From NCBI GenBank assembly GCA_965208065.1, contig OZ242313.1, positions 4,774,001 to 4,838,000 of the forward strand: a DNA stretch of 64,000 nt, given 5' to 3'. Each line of letters starts with the position of its first letter. Within the stretch, counting starts at the first letter, position 1. The notes below the pieces were generated by a model. It was not told the DNA's origin. It searched no databases and saw nothing but the letters and a program-made list of their open reading frames with translations. Made by a program: the position numbers and the translations under genes. Origin of the DNA: Bin103 sp002238925. Its GTDB lineage: Bacteria; Spirochaetota; Spirochaetia; SZUA-6; Bin103. Shown here piece after piece: positions 41,432-50,897 of this stretch.

Positions 41432-43408
41432 CTAGCGCTGGCCCGTGGCCGCTTCCGACTCCTCGGCCGTTACGGCCGACGGCGCCGCGACGGTCGGCGG
41501 CTCTCCGCCGACCGATGGCGGAGGCGGCAGTTCGGGCGGCTGTTCCGGCTTGTTGGGTCCGAGGATCGCCACCACCTGCTTGGTGGTGAGGGAATTGTGG
41601 TCCATGAGCGCCTCTGCCAGCGCAATCAACCGATCCTGGTGCGTGCGCAGCAGGGTCTGGGTAGCGCGCTCCAGGTTCTCCCACGCATTGCGTACCGCAC
41701 GCTGCTCGGCGCTGGCACTCTCGCCGGATACGCCGCCGGTGGAATCGCGTCCGGTACGCCAGTCCACCAGCGGCGGCCCGAAGTAGCCTTCGTTGTACAG
41801 GTGCCACAGCCGCGCCCGCACCATCGGGTAGTCGCCGCCGGACGCGCCGGTAAACGGCTCCTTGAACACCACGCGCATTGCCGCCTGGCCGGCCAGGCAC
41901 ACCATGATGTCCTTCACGATCCGCTCCAGCGGCTGCGAGTACATCTCTACCTCGTCCATCGGCAGCACGAACCCGAGCGCGTCGCCGCGGCGGACGATGG
42001 TGATGTGCGCGATGCGGGTGTCCGGCATCAGGAAGTGCTGTGCCACGGCATGCCCCGCCTCGTGCACGGCGACCTGCCAGCGCTGCGTTTCCTGCATCTC
42101 CTCGATCGGGTTCTCGATGCCGGTGTACTGCTGCAGGAACGCCCGTTCGATGTCGTCCTGAGAAACCGCGCGACGGTGATCGAACAGCGCGACACGCACC
42201 GCGTCCTTGGTGATGGCCGCCATAATCTGGGCCGGCGTCGCCGAGCGGTTGTTCATGACGATCGCATCCATGTCGACCGTGTCGTCGTGGTTCACGGTGC
42301 GCAGGTAGCCGTCGACGATTTCACGCCGCCCGGTGCGGTCCGGCAGATCCACCTTGATAAGCTGGTCGAAGCGCCCGGGGCGTTTCAGCGCCGGGTCGAT
42401 CACGTCGGGGCGGTTGGTGGAACCCATGAACAGCACGTGCCAGTTGCGCTCCGGCGGCTTCTTGCCCATGACCTGGAACACCTTGCCCTTCACCTTCTCC
42501 TTGAGGGTCTTGCTGTCGATGCCGTCCATCTCGTACAGCAGGCGAGTCAGGGCGCCGGTGCCGCCGCCCATCATGCCGCCCATGCCGCCACCGCCGCCGC
42601 CGCCTTCGCCCATCACGCCGCCACGGCTTTGCGCCACCGCGTCGATCTCGTCGATATAGGCGATCGCCGCGCCGTAGCGCTGCGCAAGCTTGCGTGCCTT
42701 GCGGATGAACCAGATCATCTTCATCACGTCGACGCCCCAGAACATGGCACGGAACCCGGAGCCCTCAATGGAGATGAACGCGACCCCGGCCTCGCCGGCC
42801 ATCGCCTTGGCCAGCATCGTCTTGCCGGTTCCGGGCGGGCCGTACAGCAGCAGGCCGTTGATATAGCGCCCGCCCATCTCGACAAACTGCTGGCGGTCGG
42901 ACAGCAGGCCGAGCCACTGCCGCACCAGCCGCTTCAGCCGCGGCTGCCCCCAGTAGTCGTCGAAGGTGATGATCTTGGGATCTTCGGGCCGGATGCGCTC
43001 GATCTTGGAGCGCGACATGAACCAGAACAGCGACCCGAACTGCACCAGCATGAACAGGATGGCGAACAGCAGTTGGCCGATGAACTGGAGCAGGCCCAGG
43101 AACAGGTTGAGCAGCGTCTCGTTGAGCCCGATCACCACGCTGAGCGCGATCACCACCACCAACGGGGCGATCTTGCGGATCAGCTGGCGCATCCGCTTGG
43201 ACAGACGGCGCTGCTGCTTGACCACTTCGATGCGGTGCTTTACCAGGTCGGGGACACGGACGTTCTGCCAGAAGCTCGGTTGCCGGGCGTTCTGCTGGTC
43301 GCCGTTGGAGCCGGAAACGTCGGCTCCGCTTTCCGCGGAAACCGCGGCTTCCCCTTCCGCGGGCTGTGCTTGTTGCGCTTCGCGCTCGTTTTCAGGTTGG
43401 TCGGACAT
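41432..43408 (-). CDS. Divergent FtsH-like membrane AAA+ metalloprotease
   Basis: The 658-residue protein has an acidic N-terminus of about 70 residues, two membrane segments (LVVVIALSVVIGL and LLFAILFMLVQFGSLFWFM, about 87-131), an AAA+ domain with Walker A LLLYGPPGTGKTMLAKAMAG near 190, Walker B AAIAYIDEIDAVAQSRGG, SRH-like GSTNRPDVIDPALKRPGRFD, and a zinc protease domain with HEAGH near 449. Between Walker B and the SRH are a Gly/Met-rich tract (GEGGGGGGGMGGMMGGG) and a Lys-rich insert of about 30 residues not seen in FtsH. The two membrane segments are close together, leaving almost no periplasmic domain. It may be a specialised paralog. It ends with a Pro-rich tail. Confidence 0.85.
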   Translation of the reverse strand: MSDQPENEREAQQAQPAEGEAAVSAESGADVSGSNGDQQNARQPSFWQNVRVPDLVKHRIEVVKQQRRLSKRMRQLIRKIAPLVVVIALSVVIGLNETLLNLFLGLLQFIGQLLFAILFMLVQFGSLFWFMSRSKIERIRPEDPKIITFDDYWGQPRLKRLVRQWLGLLSDRQQFVEMGGRYINGLLLYGPPGTGKTMLAKAMAGEAGVAFISIEGSGFRAMFWGVDVMKMIWFIRKARKLAQRYGAAIAYIDEIDAVAQSRGGVMGEGGGGGGGMGGMMGGGTGALTRLLYEMDGIDSKTLKEKVKGKVFQVMGKKPPERNWHVLFMGSTNRPDVIDPALKRPGRFDQLIKVDLPDRTGRREIVDGYLRTVNHDDTVDMDAIVMNNRSATPAQIMAAITKDAVRVALFDHRRAVSQDDIERAFLQQYTGIENPIEEMQETQRWQVAVHEAGHAVAQHFLMPDTRIAHITIVRRGDALGFVLPMDEVEMYSQPLERIVKDIMVCLAGQAAMRVVFKEPFTGASGGDYPMVRARLWHLYNEGYFGPPLVDWRTGRDSTGGVSGESASAEQRAVRNAWENLERATQTLLRTHQDRLIALAEALMDHNSLTTKQVVAILGPNKPEQPPELPPPPSVGGEPPTVAAPSAVTAEESEAATGQR

Positions 43409-43417
43409 AATCTCTCC

Positions 43418-43437
43418 AACGCCGCGGCAGCGGCGTT
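43418..43437 (-). promoter_or_regulatory. Hairpin directly before the ribosome-binding site of the FtsH-like gene
   Basis: AACGCCGC-TGCC-GCGGCGTT is a perfect 8-bp stem on the coding strand. Its 3' arm is followed at once by GGAGAG and ATT-ATG. It may affect translation or act as a protein-binding palindrome. Confidence 0.35.
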
Positions 43438-43550
43438 ACCGAACAATAGTAGATAATTTACCAGAAAGCGCCGTATAGTCCAGACGGCGGCCGGGAATCG
43501 CAACCCAGCGCGGGCAGGGCACGCGGTCGGGCACCCTCAGGAGGCGACGC

Positions 43551-43841
43551 ATGGCGCAACGCGGAGAGCTGTTCAGTTCTCGCGCAGACACCGAGAAGCG
43601 CACCTACTTCTTCAATGTAAAGGAAAATCGCGTCGGCGACATGTTCCTGAACCTGGTCGAGAGCCGCAAGCGGGATACCGCGAGCGCGCATCGGGACGGT
43701 TTCGAGCGCCACTCGGTGATTGTCTACGAGGAAGATCTGCGCGCATTCGTCGACGCCCTCGACGAGGCGCTCAACTACGCCACCAGGCACGCACAGGGGC
43801 GAAACCGGCGGCCGCGCGGCGCACCGCCGGGCCGCGACTAA
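43551..43841 (+). CDS. PUR-alpha family nucleic-acid-binding protein (DUF3276)
   Basis: The 96-residue protein matches the single-repeat PUR domain described in Borrelia and Bacteroidetes: LFSSRADTEKRTYFFNVKEN, then GDMFLNLVESRK and SVIVYEEDLRAFVDALDEAL. These bind single-stranded DNA and RNA as dimers. AGGAGG lies 7 bases before ATG 43551. A basic tail (GRNRRPRGAPPGRD) follows the domain. It overlaps the convergent rnhB by four bases. Confidence 0.85.
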   Translation: MAQRGELFSSRADTEKRTYFFNVKENRVGDMFLNLVESRKRDTASAHRDGFERHSVIVYEEDLRAFVDALDEALNYATRHAQGRNRRPRGAPPGRD

Positions 43842-44419
43842 CATTCACGGGCGCCGTTTCCACCCCCGCCGCCGAATGATCGGCGGTGGATTGGCGACGG
43901 GCCGTGCAGGCGCAGCAGGAAGCGGTGGCTCGGGGTGGCGTAACCCTTGTGTTCGTGAAAGCACCATGCGGGTTCGATGCGTGCGTAGCGGCGCATGAAG
44001 CGGTCGCGCGTGGTCTTGGCAATGATCGAAGCGGCCATGATCTCGGGTATTTTTTGATCGCCCTTGACGATGGCCCGGCACGGCACCGCCAGAGGCAGCG
44101 CGAAGCGGCCGTCGATCAGCACCTCGTCCGGCTCCACCCGCAGCCCGCGCAAGGCGCGCCACATGGCAAGCAGCGTGGCGCGGTGAATGTTGATCGCGTC
44201 GATCTCGGCAGCCGAACACCAGCCGACCGCCCAGGCCGCCGCGCGCTTGCGGATGAGCGCCGCGGTTTCTTCGCGCTCGTCCGCGGTGAGTTGCTTGGAG
44301 TCGTTCAGGCGAGCCGCCGGGAAGCGGCGCGGCAGCACCACGGCGGCGGCCGTCACCGGGCCGGCGAGCGGACCGCGGCCCGCCTCGTCGATCCCGCAGC
44401 GCAGCTTGCCCCGGCTCAT
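43838..44419 (-). CDS. rnhB: Ribonuclease HII
   Basis: RNase HII removes ribonucleotides from DNA. The 193-residue protein has CGIDEAGRGPLAGPVTAAAV at the start (metal-binding D-E), EVLIDGRFALP, and AASIIAKTTRDRFMRRYARI. ATG 44419 gives the normal start; frames extending upstream have no site. A Gly-rich tail follows the conserved FLLRLHGPSPIHRRSF end. Confidence 0.94.
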   Translation of the reverse strand: MSRGKLRCGIDEAGRGPLAGPVTAAAVVLPRRFPAARLNDSKQLTADEREETAALIRKRAAAWAVGWCSAAEIDAINIHRATLLAMWRALRGLRVEPDEVLIDGRFALPLAVPCRAIVKGDQKIPEIMAASIIAKTTRDRFMRRYARIEPAWCFHEHKGYATPSHRFLLRLHGPSPIHRRSFGGGGGNGAREC

Positions 44420-44463
44420 GCCGCCAGTATAGCCGCCGCGCGGCGCCGCTGCATCGACTTGCG

Positions 44464-44493
44464 TTGACGATTGGCCGCCGACTCCGGTACAGT
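44464..44493 (+). promoter_or_regulatory. Putative promoter of smc
   Basis: TTGACG (44464-44469), 18 bp, TACAGT (44488-44493): 5 of 6 and 4 of 6. The start near 44500 leaves room for GGGAG at 44506-44510 before the ATG. Confidence 0.5.
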
Positions 44494-44510
44494 GGTCGTC
44501 GAACTGGGAG

Positions 44511-47273
44511 ATGGCGCTCATCAAACGAGTCGAGTTACTCGGCTTCAAATCGTTTCCTGAGCGTACCGTCGTAGATTTCTCCGCGGGTATTTCCGCCGTG
44601 GTGGGCCCGAACGGCTGCGGCAAGAGCAACGTCGTGGACGCCGTCCGATGGGTGCTCGGCGAGCAGAACCCCCGCGCCCTGCGCGCGGAGCGCATGGAAG
44701 ATGTGATCTTCGGCGGTACCGAGAGTCGCAGCCGCGTTTCCGTAGCGGAAGTCACGCTGGTAATGGACAACCATGACCGCTCGCTGCCGGTGGACGTCAG
44801 CGAGGTCGAGTTGCGCCGCCGCCTGTACCGCTCCGGAGAGAGCGAGTACCTCGTCAACCGCCAGGTGGTGCGGCTGCGCGACATGCGTGAGCTCTTTCTG
44901 GACACCGGCGTCGGCAAGAACGCCTACTCGGTGATGGAGCAGGGCCGCATCGACCTGCTGCTGGCCGCCAAGCCGGAGGAGCGGCGCCAGGTGTTCGAGG
45001 AAGCTGCCGGCATTGCCCGCTACCGCACGCGCGCCGCCGAGGCGGAACGCAAGCTGCACCATACCCGCCAGAACATGACGCAGGTAAATGCGATCATCGC
45101 CGAGGTGAAACGCTCGCGCGACGTGCTCGCCAACCAGGTGGAGCGCGCCAACCAGTACCGCACCCTGCAGGAGCGGATATTCGGCGCCGAACGCGACCTG
45201 GAGCTGATTCGCCTGCGCGAGCTGGAGGCGCGGCGGGCGGCCATCGAGGCCGACCTCGGCGCCGCCCGCGAGCGCCACGAACGGTTGCAGGAACGCAGCC
45301 GCCGCGCACGTGAGGCGCTGCAGGGCAACACCGAGCACACCCGCAAACTGGAAGCCGAGGTGGTGGACCTGCAGCGGGAGCTGTACGGTGTCGACCTGCA
45401 GCGCGGCGACACGAAGGAGCGGATGACCTCTGCCCGCGAGCGCGTCGCAGAGGCGGAACGCAGCATGGCCGGCTACCGCGACCGCGAACGCGGCGTGGCC
45501 GCGCGCATCGTGGAACTGCAGCAGCTGCGCACCGCCAAGCAGGAGGAGGCGGGCGCGGCCGAAACACGCCTCCGGGAGCTGCGCAAGACTCGCGAGAGCG
45601 TGACCGCCGCGATCGCCGGCCTGCAGCAGCGGGTGCGCGACAACGCGGCCGTGGCGGCGGAGGCCAACGCCGCCGTGCAGATGGAGGACCAGCGCCTCGA
45701 AGATCTGCGCGGGCGGCTGCGCACCACTACCGACAACATCGTGGCCAGCCTCGATACCGGACTGCAGGCGGCCGGGTACTCGCCCGAAGCGCGCGCGGCG
45801 GCGGAGGAAGAGATCGCGCGCCTGATCCAGGAACTGCACGCCACGCTGGCGGCCGACGGCGACGCCGGCAGCGCCCGCGAGCAACTGCGCGTCGCCCGCC
45901 GGCAGGTGCGCCAGTTGGACGAACTGATCAAGTCGTACGGCACCCTGACCTCCACCGTGATCGACGATTTCCTGTCGCCGCAGGGCATCGTCACCCAGAA
46001 GCGGCAGCTCGACGAGGAGCTGGGCGCCACCGTCGCCCGCATCGCGCAGCAACGCAAGCGGGCGGAAGCGGCGCGCCGCGAGAACGAGGAGCTGGCCACC
46101 CGAATCGAGGGGCAGCAGCGCCGGGTGAACGACCTGCAGGTGGAAAGCACGCGCAGCGCAGCGTTGCGCGAGAGCCTGACCGCGGAATGCGAACAGCTCG
46201 ACGGCCAGATCGGCGAACAGCAGAGCCGGCGCGGCGAGCTGGCGCGCGACGAGCAGAACGCCGCCAAGAGCATCGCGGCCTTGAACGAGGCGCTGCACGA
46301 CCTGGAAGCGCGCGGCGAACGGCTGGCGGAACAGGAGACCGTGCTGCGCTCCCGCCTCGCCGAGCTCGATGGCGAGTTGCAGAAACAGAGCACGCGGAAG
46401 GCCGCGCACGAGCGCACCGTGCAGCAACTGCAGCAGAAGCTGGAGCGCTCGGCAGGCGGGATCGAACGGCTGCAGTTGCGCGACACCGAGGTCGCTACCG
46501 AGATTCGCACTACCCTGCGCACGTTCCAGGAGATCCACGCCCAGGACCTGTCCCAGTTCGAGCTTGACATTACGCAGTCGGAGTCGCGTAGCGAATTGCG
46601 CAGCGTGCTCGCGCGGCTGCGCGAAGAGGCGCGCCAGCTCGGCCAGGTAAACCTGATGGCCACCGAGCAGTTTCGCGAGGTGAACGAGCGCTTCCAGTTC
46701 CTGCGCGCCCAGCTCGACGACCTGGAAACCGCGACGCGCGACCTGAGCCAGATCGCCGAGCAGATCCATGCCGAGTCCAGCACCCTGTTCCGGCAGGCGT
46801 TCGACGATATCCGCACCGAGTTCCAGGCCATGTTCCGGCGCCTGTTCGGCGGCGGGCGCACCGAGCTCAAGCTGACCGATCCCGACGCGCTGCTGGAATC
46901 CGGCATCGAGTTCTACGCTCAGCCGCCGGGCAAGAAGCTGGAGAACATCACCCTGCTGTCCGGCGGCGAGCGCGCCCTCACCGCGGTGTCGCTGCTGTTC
47001 GCTCTCTACCGCGTGCGTCCTTCGCCGTTCTGCATCCTCGACGAGATCGACGCCGCCCTCGACGACGAGAACGTGGGCCGGCTGGTGGAACTGCTCACCG
47101 AGTTCAGCGCCGACACCCAGTTCCTGGTGGTTACCCACAACAAGCGCACCGCCGCCGGCGCCTCCCACCTGTTCGGCATCACCATGGAAGAACAGGGCGT
47201 TTCACGCCTGGTCACCCTGCGCCTCCCCGCCTCCGAACGCGCCGAGGAACGCGAGCTGGCCGAGGTCCATTAG
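44511..47273 (+). CDS. smc: Chromosome segregation protein SMC, short form
   Basis: SMC compacts and segregates chromosomes. The 920-residue protein has the N-terminal ATPase head (VELLGFKSFPERTVVDFSAG, Walker A GPNGCGKSNVVDAVRWVLG), coiled-coil arms rich in Glu, Arg, Leu and Gln, and the C-terminal head with LLSGGERALTAVSLLFALYR and FCILDEIDAALDDENVGRL. It is about 250 residues shorter than typical bacterial SMC. In the middle (around residues 420-500) I see no canonical hinge motif; the segment holds QLDELIKSYGTLTSTVIDDF. Spirochaete SMCs are known to be short. No ScpA or ScpB gene is in the window. Confidence 0.92.
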   Translation: MALIKRVELLGFKSFPERTVVDFSAGISAVVGPNGCGKSNVVDAVRWVLGEQNPRALRAERMEDVIFGGTESRSRVSVAEVTLVMDNHDRSLPVDVSEVELRRRLYRSGESEYLVNRQVVRLRDMRELFLDTGVGKNAYSVMEQGRIDLLLAAKPEERRQVFEEAAGIARYRTRAAEAERKLHHTRQNMTQVNAIIAEVKRSRDVLANQVERANQYRTLQERIFGAERDLELIRLRELEARRAAIEADLGAARERHERLQERSRRAREALQGNTEHTRKLEAEVVDLQRELYGVDLQRGDTKERMTSARERVAEAERSMAGYRDRERGVAARIVELQQLRTAKQEEAGAAETRLRELRKTRESVTAAIAGLQQRVRDNAAVAAEANAAVQMEDQRLEDLRGRLRTTTDNIVASLDTGLQAAGYSPEARAAAEEEIARLIQELHATLAADGDAGSAREQLRVARRQVRQLDELIKSYGTLTSTVIDDFLSPQGIVTQKRQLDEELGATVARIAQQRKRAEAARRENEELATRIEGQQRRVNDLQVESTRSAALRESLTAECEQLDGQIGEQQSRRGELARDEQNAAKSIAALNEALHDLEARGERLAEQETVLRSRLAELDGELQKQSTRKAAHERTVQQLQQKLERSAGGIERLQLRDTEVATEIRTTLRTFQEIHAQDLSQFELDITQSESRSELRSVLARLREEARQLGQVNLMATEQFREVNERFQFLRAQLDDLETATRDLSQIAEQIHAESSTLFRQAFDDIRTEFQAMFRRLFGGGRTELKLTDPDALLESGIEFYAQPPGKKLENITLLSGGERALTAVSLLFALYRVRPSPFCILDEIDAALDDENVGRLVELLTEFSADTQFLVVTHNKRTAAGASHLFGITMEEQGVSRLVTLRLPASERAEERELAEVH

Positions 47274-47324
47274 CCTTAGCTGCGCGGCCAGCCTAAGGCC
47301 CGCCTGCCTCGTCCTGCCGCGGTG

Positions 47325-47354
47325 TGGACAACGCCGCCCGCGAATGCGTACCCT
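47325..47354 (+). promoter_or_regulatory. Putative promoter of tRNA-Gly
   Basis: TGGACA (47325-47330), 18 bp, TACCCT (47349-47354). 5 of 6 and 3 of 6. The tRNA begins 12 bp after the -10. Confidence 0.35.
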
Positions 47355-47365
47355 GAGACTTCCAC

Positions 47366-47437
47366 GCGCCTGTCGTATAATGGTCATTACCCGAGCCTTC
47401 CAAGCTCGTGATGGCGGTTCGATCCCGCTCAGGCGCT
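47366..47437 (+). tRNA. tRNA-Gly (TCC)
   Basis: Acceptor GCGCCTG pairs with CAGGCGC, anticodon loop CTTCCAA gives anticodon TCC, and the T loop is GTTCGATCC. 72 nt, CCA not encoded. Confidence 0.93.
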
Positions 47438-47491
47438 CTGTTCGACCCTGATCCACCAACCGGACGGTGGTGGCTCGTGGGCAACCAAACC

Positions 47492-49078
47492 TCAACCTGC
47501 CGACGCGACGCTACCGGCGGCGCTACACTGCGCCACCAAGTGGGCGGTGAGCGCACGGACCACGTTTGGATGGTGGTGCCACAGGTTGGTGGTTTCGGCG
47601 AGGTCGCGGCTCAGGTCGTAGAGTTGGCCGCTGCTGCCGGGCACTGGGCCGTCGCCGGGGCCTTTGCCGGGGCATTCGACGACCAACTTCCAGCCCGCAT
47701 CGCCGACGTTGCGGCGTAGCGCGAACACTCCGGCGCCGGAGTGATGGATCATGTCGGTCCTGGCAGGCGCCGCGCCGGGCGCCGCAGTCAGCGCGGCCAG
47801 CACGTTGATGCTGTCCTCCCCCGCGCCATCGGGCAATTCAGCGCCCACAATGGCGGCACAGGTGGCCAGCAGGTCGGACAGGCACACCAGCGCATCGCTC
47901 TCCCGCCCCGCCGGGATGGCGCGCGGCCAACGGGCAATGAACGGTTCCCTGTGGCCGCCGTCGTAGATCATCGCCTTGTAGCCGCGCAGGCCGCCGGCGG
48001 AACGGTGATCGCCGTCCATGCGGGCGGTGCCCTCCGGGTCGCCGGGACGCGGCGTGGAACCGATCAGCGGGCCGTTGTCGCTGGTCACGATCAGCAGCGT
48101 ATCGTCCGCGACCCCGCCGCGCGCCAGCGCGGCGGCTACCTGTCCCACGCACCAATCCACCAGCGCCACCTGGTCGCCGCGCGGGCCGGCGGCGCTCGCG
48201 CCGCGCACCAGTTCCGGCGGCAGGTGCGGGCTGTGCGGCGCTGACAGTGGCAGGTAAAGGAAGAACGGTTGGCGTTGGCGCCCGGGCTGCCGCCGCGCCG
48301 ACCGGCTCTGACGGTCGATGAACGCCACCGCCCGCTCGGTAAATTCGATGTCGACCGTCTCGTTGTTCCAGTCGGGGGCGGCCATGCCGGAACGCCAGCT
48401 GCCGTGCGGGCGGCGGTAGGCGGCGCGCTCCATGCCCAGGCAGCGGTCGCCGTCGATGAAGCAGTACGGCTCCTGGTCGGTGGAGCAGCCGGCGGTATAA
48501 AACGCCTCGTCGAAGCCCAGCGTCGTCGGGCCACCGCCGACCGGCTGCGCGAAATCGATGCGCTCCGACAGCGAGCGGTCCGGTAGTGGGCCGCCGTCCC
48601 AGGGCAGCGGGCGAGTCAGCGACAGCGGCGCGCCGGCGGCGGCGGTGAACCACAGGCCCAGGTGCCACTTGCCGAAGCAGGCGGTGCGGTAGCCGTGCTC
48701 CCGCAGCAGGGAGGCCAGCGTGACGCGGCCCTGCTCGATCAGCGGCGGTTCGTAGTTGAACAGCACCCGGCGCTGCAACGGGGTGCGCCAGCAGTAGCGG
48801 CCGGTAAGCAGGGCGTAACGGGACGGCGTGCATACCGCCGACGCGGCGTGCGCGTCGGTGAGCCGCACCCCCTCCGCCGCAAGCCGGTCGATGTGCGGCG
48901 TGGGGATGCGGGAGGCGGGGTTGTAGCAGCCGACGTCGCCGTAGCCCAGGTCGTCCGCCAGTATCAGGACGATGTTGGGCCGCGGCGGTTCCGCCGCCGC
49001 CGGCAGAGCGGACCGGCGGGAGCGCGGACGCGGCCCCGGCCCCGGTTCGGGTGGCCGCGCCGCGTCCGTGTCCGTCAC
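47492..49078 (-). CDS. Secreted-type or cytoplasmic sulfatase (type I, formylglycine-dependent)
   Basis: The 528-residue protein has the sulfatase start PNIVLILADDLGYGDVGCYN (metal-binding D-D), the formylglycine motif in AASAVCTPSRYALLTGRYCW (C-T-P-S-R, Cys near residue 83), FGKWHLGLWF, and SDNGPLIGST. It would hydrolyse sulfate esters, and the operon suggests a sulfated sugar substrate. The N-terminus is Pro/Arg-rich and shows no signal peptide, unusual for enzymes acting on polymeric substrate, so it may act on imported oligosaccharide. The Cys type needs a formylglycine-generating or anSME enzyme, not seen here. Start GTG 49078 is tentative. It follows the binding-protein gene by 25 bp. 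Confidence 0.88.
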   Translation of the reverse strand: MTDTDAARPPEPGPGPRPRSRRSALPAAAEPPRPNIVLILADDLGYGDVGCYNPASRIPTPHIDRLAAEGVRLTDAHAASAVCTPSRYALLTGRYCWRTPLQRRVLFNYEPPLIEQGRVTLASLLREHGYRTACFGKWHLGLWFTAAAGAPLSLTRPLPWDGGPLPDRSLSERIDFAQPVGGGPTTLGFDEAFYTAGCSTDQEPYCFIDGDRCLGMERAAYRRPHGSWRSGMAAPDWNNETVDIEFTERAVAFIDRQSRSARRQPGRQRQPFFLYLPLSAPHSPHLPPELVRGASAAGPRGDQVALVDWCVGQVAAALARGGVADDTLLIVTSDNGPLIGSTPRPGDPEGTARMDGDHRSAGGLRGYKAMIYDGGHREPFIARWPRAIPAGRESDALVCLSDLLATCAAIVGAELPDGAGEDSINVLAALTAAPGAAPARTDMIHHSGAGVFALRRNVGDAGWKLVVECPGKGPGDGPVPGSSGQLYDLSRDLAETTNLWHHHPNVVRALTAHLVAQCSAAGSVASAG

Positions 49079-49103
49079 GCCGGCGGTATCTCGAGCCCGG
49101 TCG

Positions 49104-50777
49104 CTACCGGTACATGCGGTCGTAGGCGATCTGCAGGATCTCCACGAACCGGCCCACCTTCAACGCATCGAGCTGCGCCAGGTAGTTGTTCCAGTCGTCG
49201 TCGGAGCCTATGTCCAGGTCGCCGGTCACGAAGCGGGCGAAGCTCTGCTCCACGAACTCGTTGATCGGCGCACGCAACTGGCCGTATTCGCGGCCCTCGT
49301 CGAAGCCGTGGATCAGCGGCAGCACGATCTCGTCCGGCTGATGCCCCTCGTACTTCTCGATGGTCTCCCAATACAGGCGCGGCTCGATGGACAGCGGGTC
49401 GTCCGACACCGGCACCTGGCGGTCGAAGAATCCTTCCTCAAAGTAGCTCGGGAACATGTGGCCGAGCTTGTGGTTGTGGGCGGTGTTGTAAAGTTCGATC
49501 TGCTTCCACAGCGCGGTCTCGCCGGTGTAGGCCATCTCGCCCTCCTGCGCCCAGCGCCAGCCCTCGCCCTCGGGGCCGAACCACGGCACCATGCGCGATT
49601 CGCCGGCGTGATGCACGAAGTCGAAGAACTTGATGATCGCCGCCTGCTCCAGGTCGGTGGCGGCCGTGGTCAGGCTGAACTTGGAACCGCGCTGGTTCTT
49701 CGGGTACAGGGCGGTGAACTGGGCGCCGTTGCGGCCGATCAGCGGCGGCACCGCGCGGTACTGGCGGTGCATGGTGCCCTGCGGCGCCAGCGCCCCCCAC
49801 GGCGTGCCGGCCTGGTGGGCGCCGATCCGCGCGACCCCTTCCACGCCGCCGTTGTTGAGCGTGTGGAGCTGGTTGCGGTCCATTACGAACGCCTCGCCGT
49901 CGAACAGCCCGTCGTTGTACAGGCCGTTCAGGTAGGTCAGACCCTGGCGCCACTCGTCGGCCGTGAACGCCGGCGAGATGATGCCGTCGTTGACCACCAT
50001 GCGGTGCGAGTTGGTCGGGTCGCCGAAGCCGTCGTCGTAGATGAAGGCGTTCATCACGAACGCGCCCGGCCTGCTGCGCCAGTACTTGATCAGGCCCGAG
50101 TAGGGAATCTCGTCGCCCGGATCGCCGTTGCCGTTGGCGTCCTGGTCGCGGAACGCCTCCAGCACGGTGCGCAGCTCATCGGTGGTGGTGGGCATCTCCA
50201 GGCCGAGCCGCTCCAACCACTCGACGTTGATCCACAGTTTCTGCGAAAGCGTGGAGTGGTAGGCCACCGGCCGCACCGACAGCGCGTACACGTGGCCGTC
50301 CGGCGCGGTAAGCTGGCGCGGCACGTGCGGATCCTCGGCGAAGATGCGCTTCAGTTCGACAGTGTGATCCTCGATCAGCCCCTCCAGCGGCGCCAGGAAA
50401 CCCTGCGAGCCGTACAGGAACTGCTGCTCGGTGGTGATGCCGGAGTTGATGATCATGTCCGGCAGGTCGGAACCGGCGGCCAGCACCAGGTTGATCTTCT
50501 GGGCGGCGTCGGAACCGGTGACCTGGTCCCACTCGATGTGCAGGTTGGTCTGCTCCTCCAGCCAAGTCACCGCGTAGTTGGTGGTGATGTCCTGGATGCG
50601 GGTATCGACGTTGGCCAGCGCGGTTACCGTAATCAGCTCGTCGCTGATCGGGTAGACGCCGGGCGCCGACAGCGTGTCCATCGCCGCTCCGGAGCCCTCC
50701 CCTTCGGCGCCGGCAAACGCCATTGCGGGCGCCAGCAGCAGCAGTGCGGCCCCCATGATCGCGTAGAGTCGTGTCAT
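49104..50777 (-). CDS. Extracellular solute-binding protein (family 1, LplA-like)
   Basis: The 557-residue protein has a signal peptide (AIMGAALLLLAPAMAFAGA) without a lipobox Cys, then a binding-protein fold: ITTNYAVTWLEEQTNLHIEW, KINLVLAAGSDLPDMIINSG, LAPLEGLIEDHTVELKRIFA and PDGHVYAL. This matches the large LplA-like binding proteins that serve LplB/YtcP permeases for oligosaccharide uptake. A GAGGAGGAAG site lies 6 bases before the ATG. The permease gene is 120 bp upstream and the sulfatase 25 bp downstream. Confidence 0.88.
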   Translation of the reverse strand: MTRLYAIMGAALLLLAPAMAFAGAEGEGSGAAMDTLSAPGVYPISDELITVTALANVDTRIQDITTNYAVTWLEEQTNLHIEWDQVTGSDAAQKINLVLAAGSDLPDMIINSGITTEQQFLYGSQGFLAPLEGLIEDHTVELKRIFAEDPHVPRQLTAPDGHVYALSVRPVAYHSTLSQKLWINVEWLERLGLEMPTTTDELRTVLEAFRDQDANGNGDPGDEIPYSGLIKYWRSRPGAFVMNAFIYDDGFGDPTNSHRMVVNDGIISPAFTADEWRQGLTYLNGLYNDGLFDGEAFVMDRNQLHTLNNGGVEGVARIGAHQAGTPWGALAPQGTMHRQYRAVPPLIGRNGAQFTALYPKNQRGSKFSLTTAATDLEQAAIIKFFDFVHHAGESRMVPWFGPEGEGWRWAQEGEMAYTGETALWKQIELYNTAHNHKLGHMFPSYFEEGFFDRQVPVSDDPLSIEPRLYWETIEKYEGHQPDEIVLPLIHGFDEGREYGQLRAPINEFVEQSFARFVTGDLDIGSDDDWNNYLAQLDALKVGRFVEILQIAYDRMYR

Positions 50778-50897
50778 GCGACTTCCTCCTCTTGTTGGCG
50801 GCGGACCGCGGTCACGGCCGCCGTATTCCTGACTTCCTCGCGCCGTCAGCCGGCGCGGTGAGGCTCCATTCTATCACCGCTGCCCGCAGCGTGCCGA

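Noticed and set aside
44535..47168. An 877-codon minus-strand open frame opposite smc.
   Set aside because: It mirrors the coiled-coil codons of smc and has no domain of its own.
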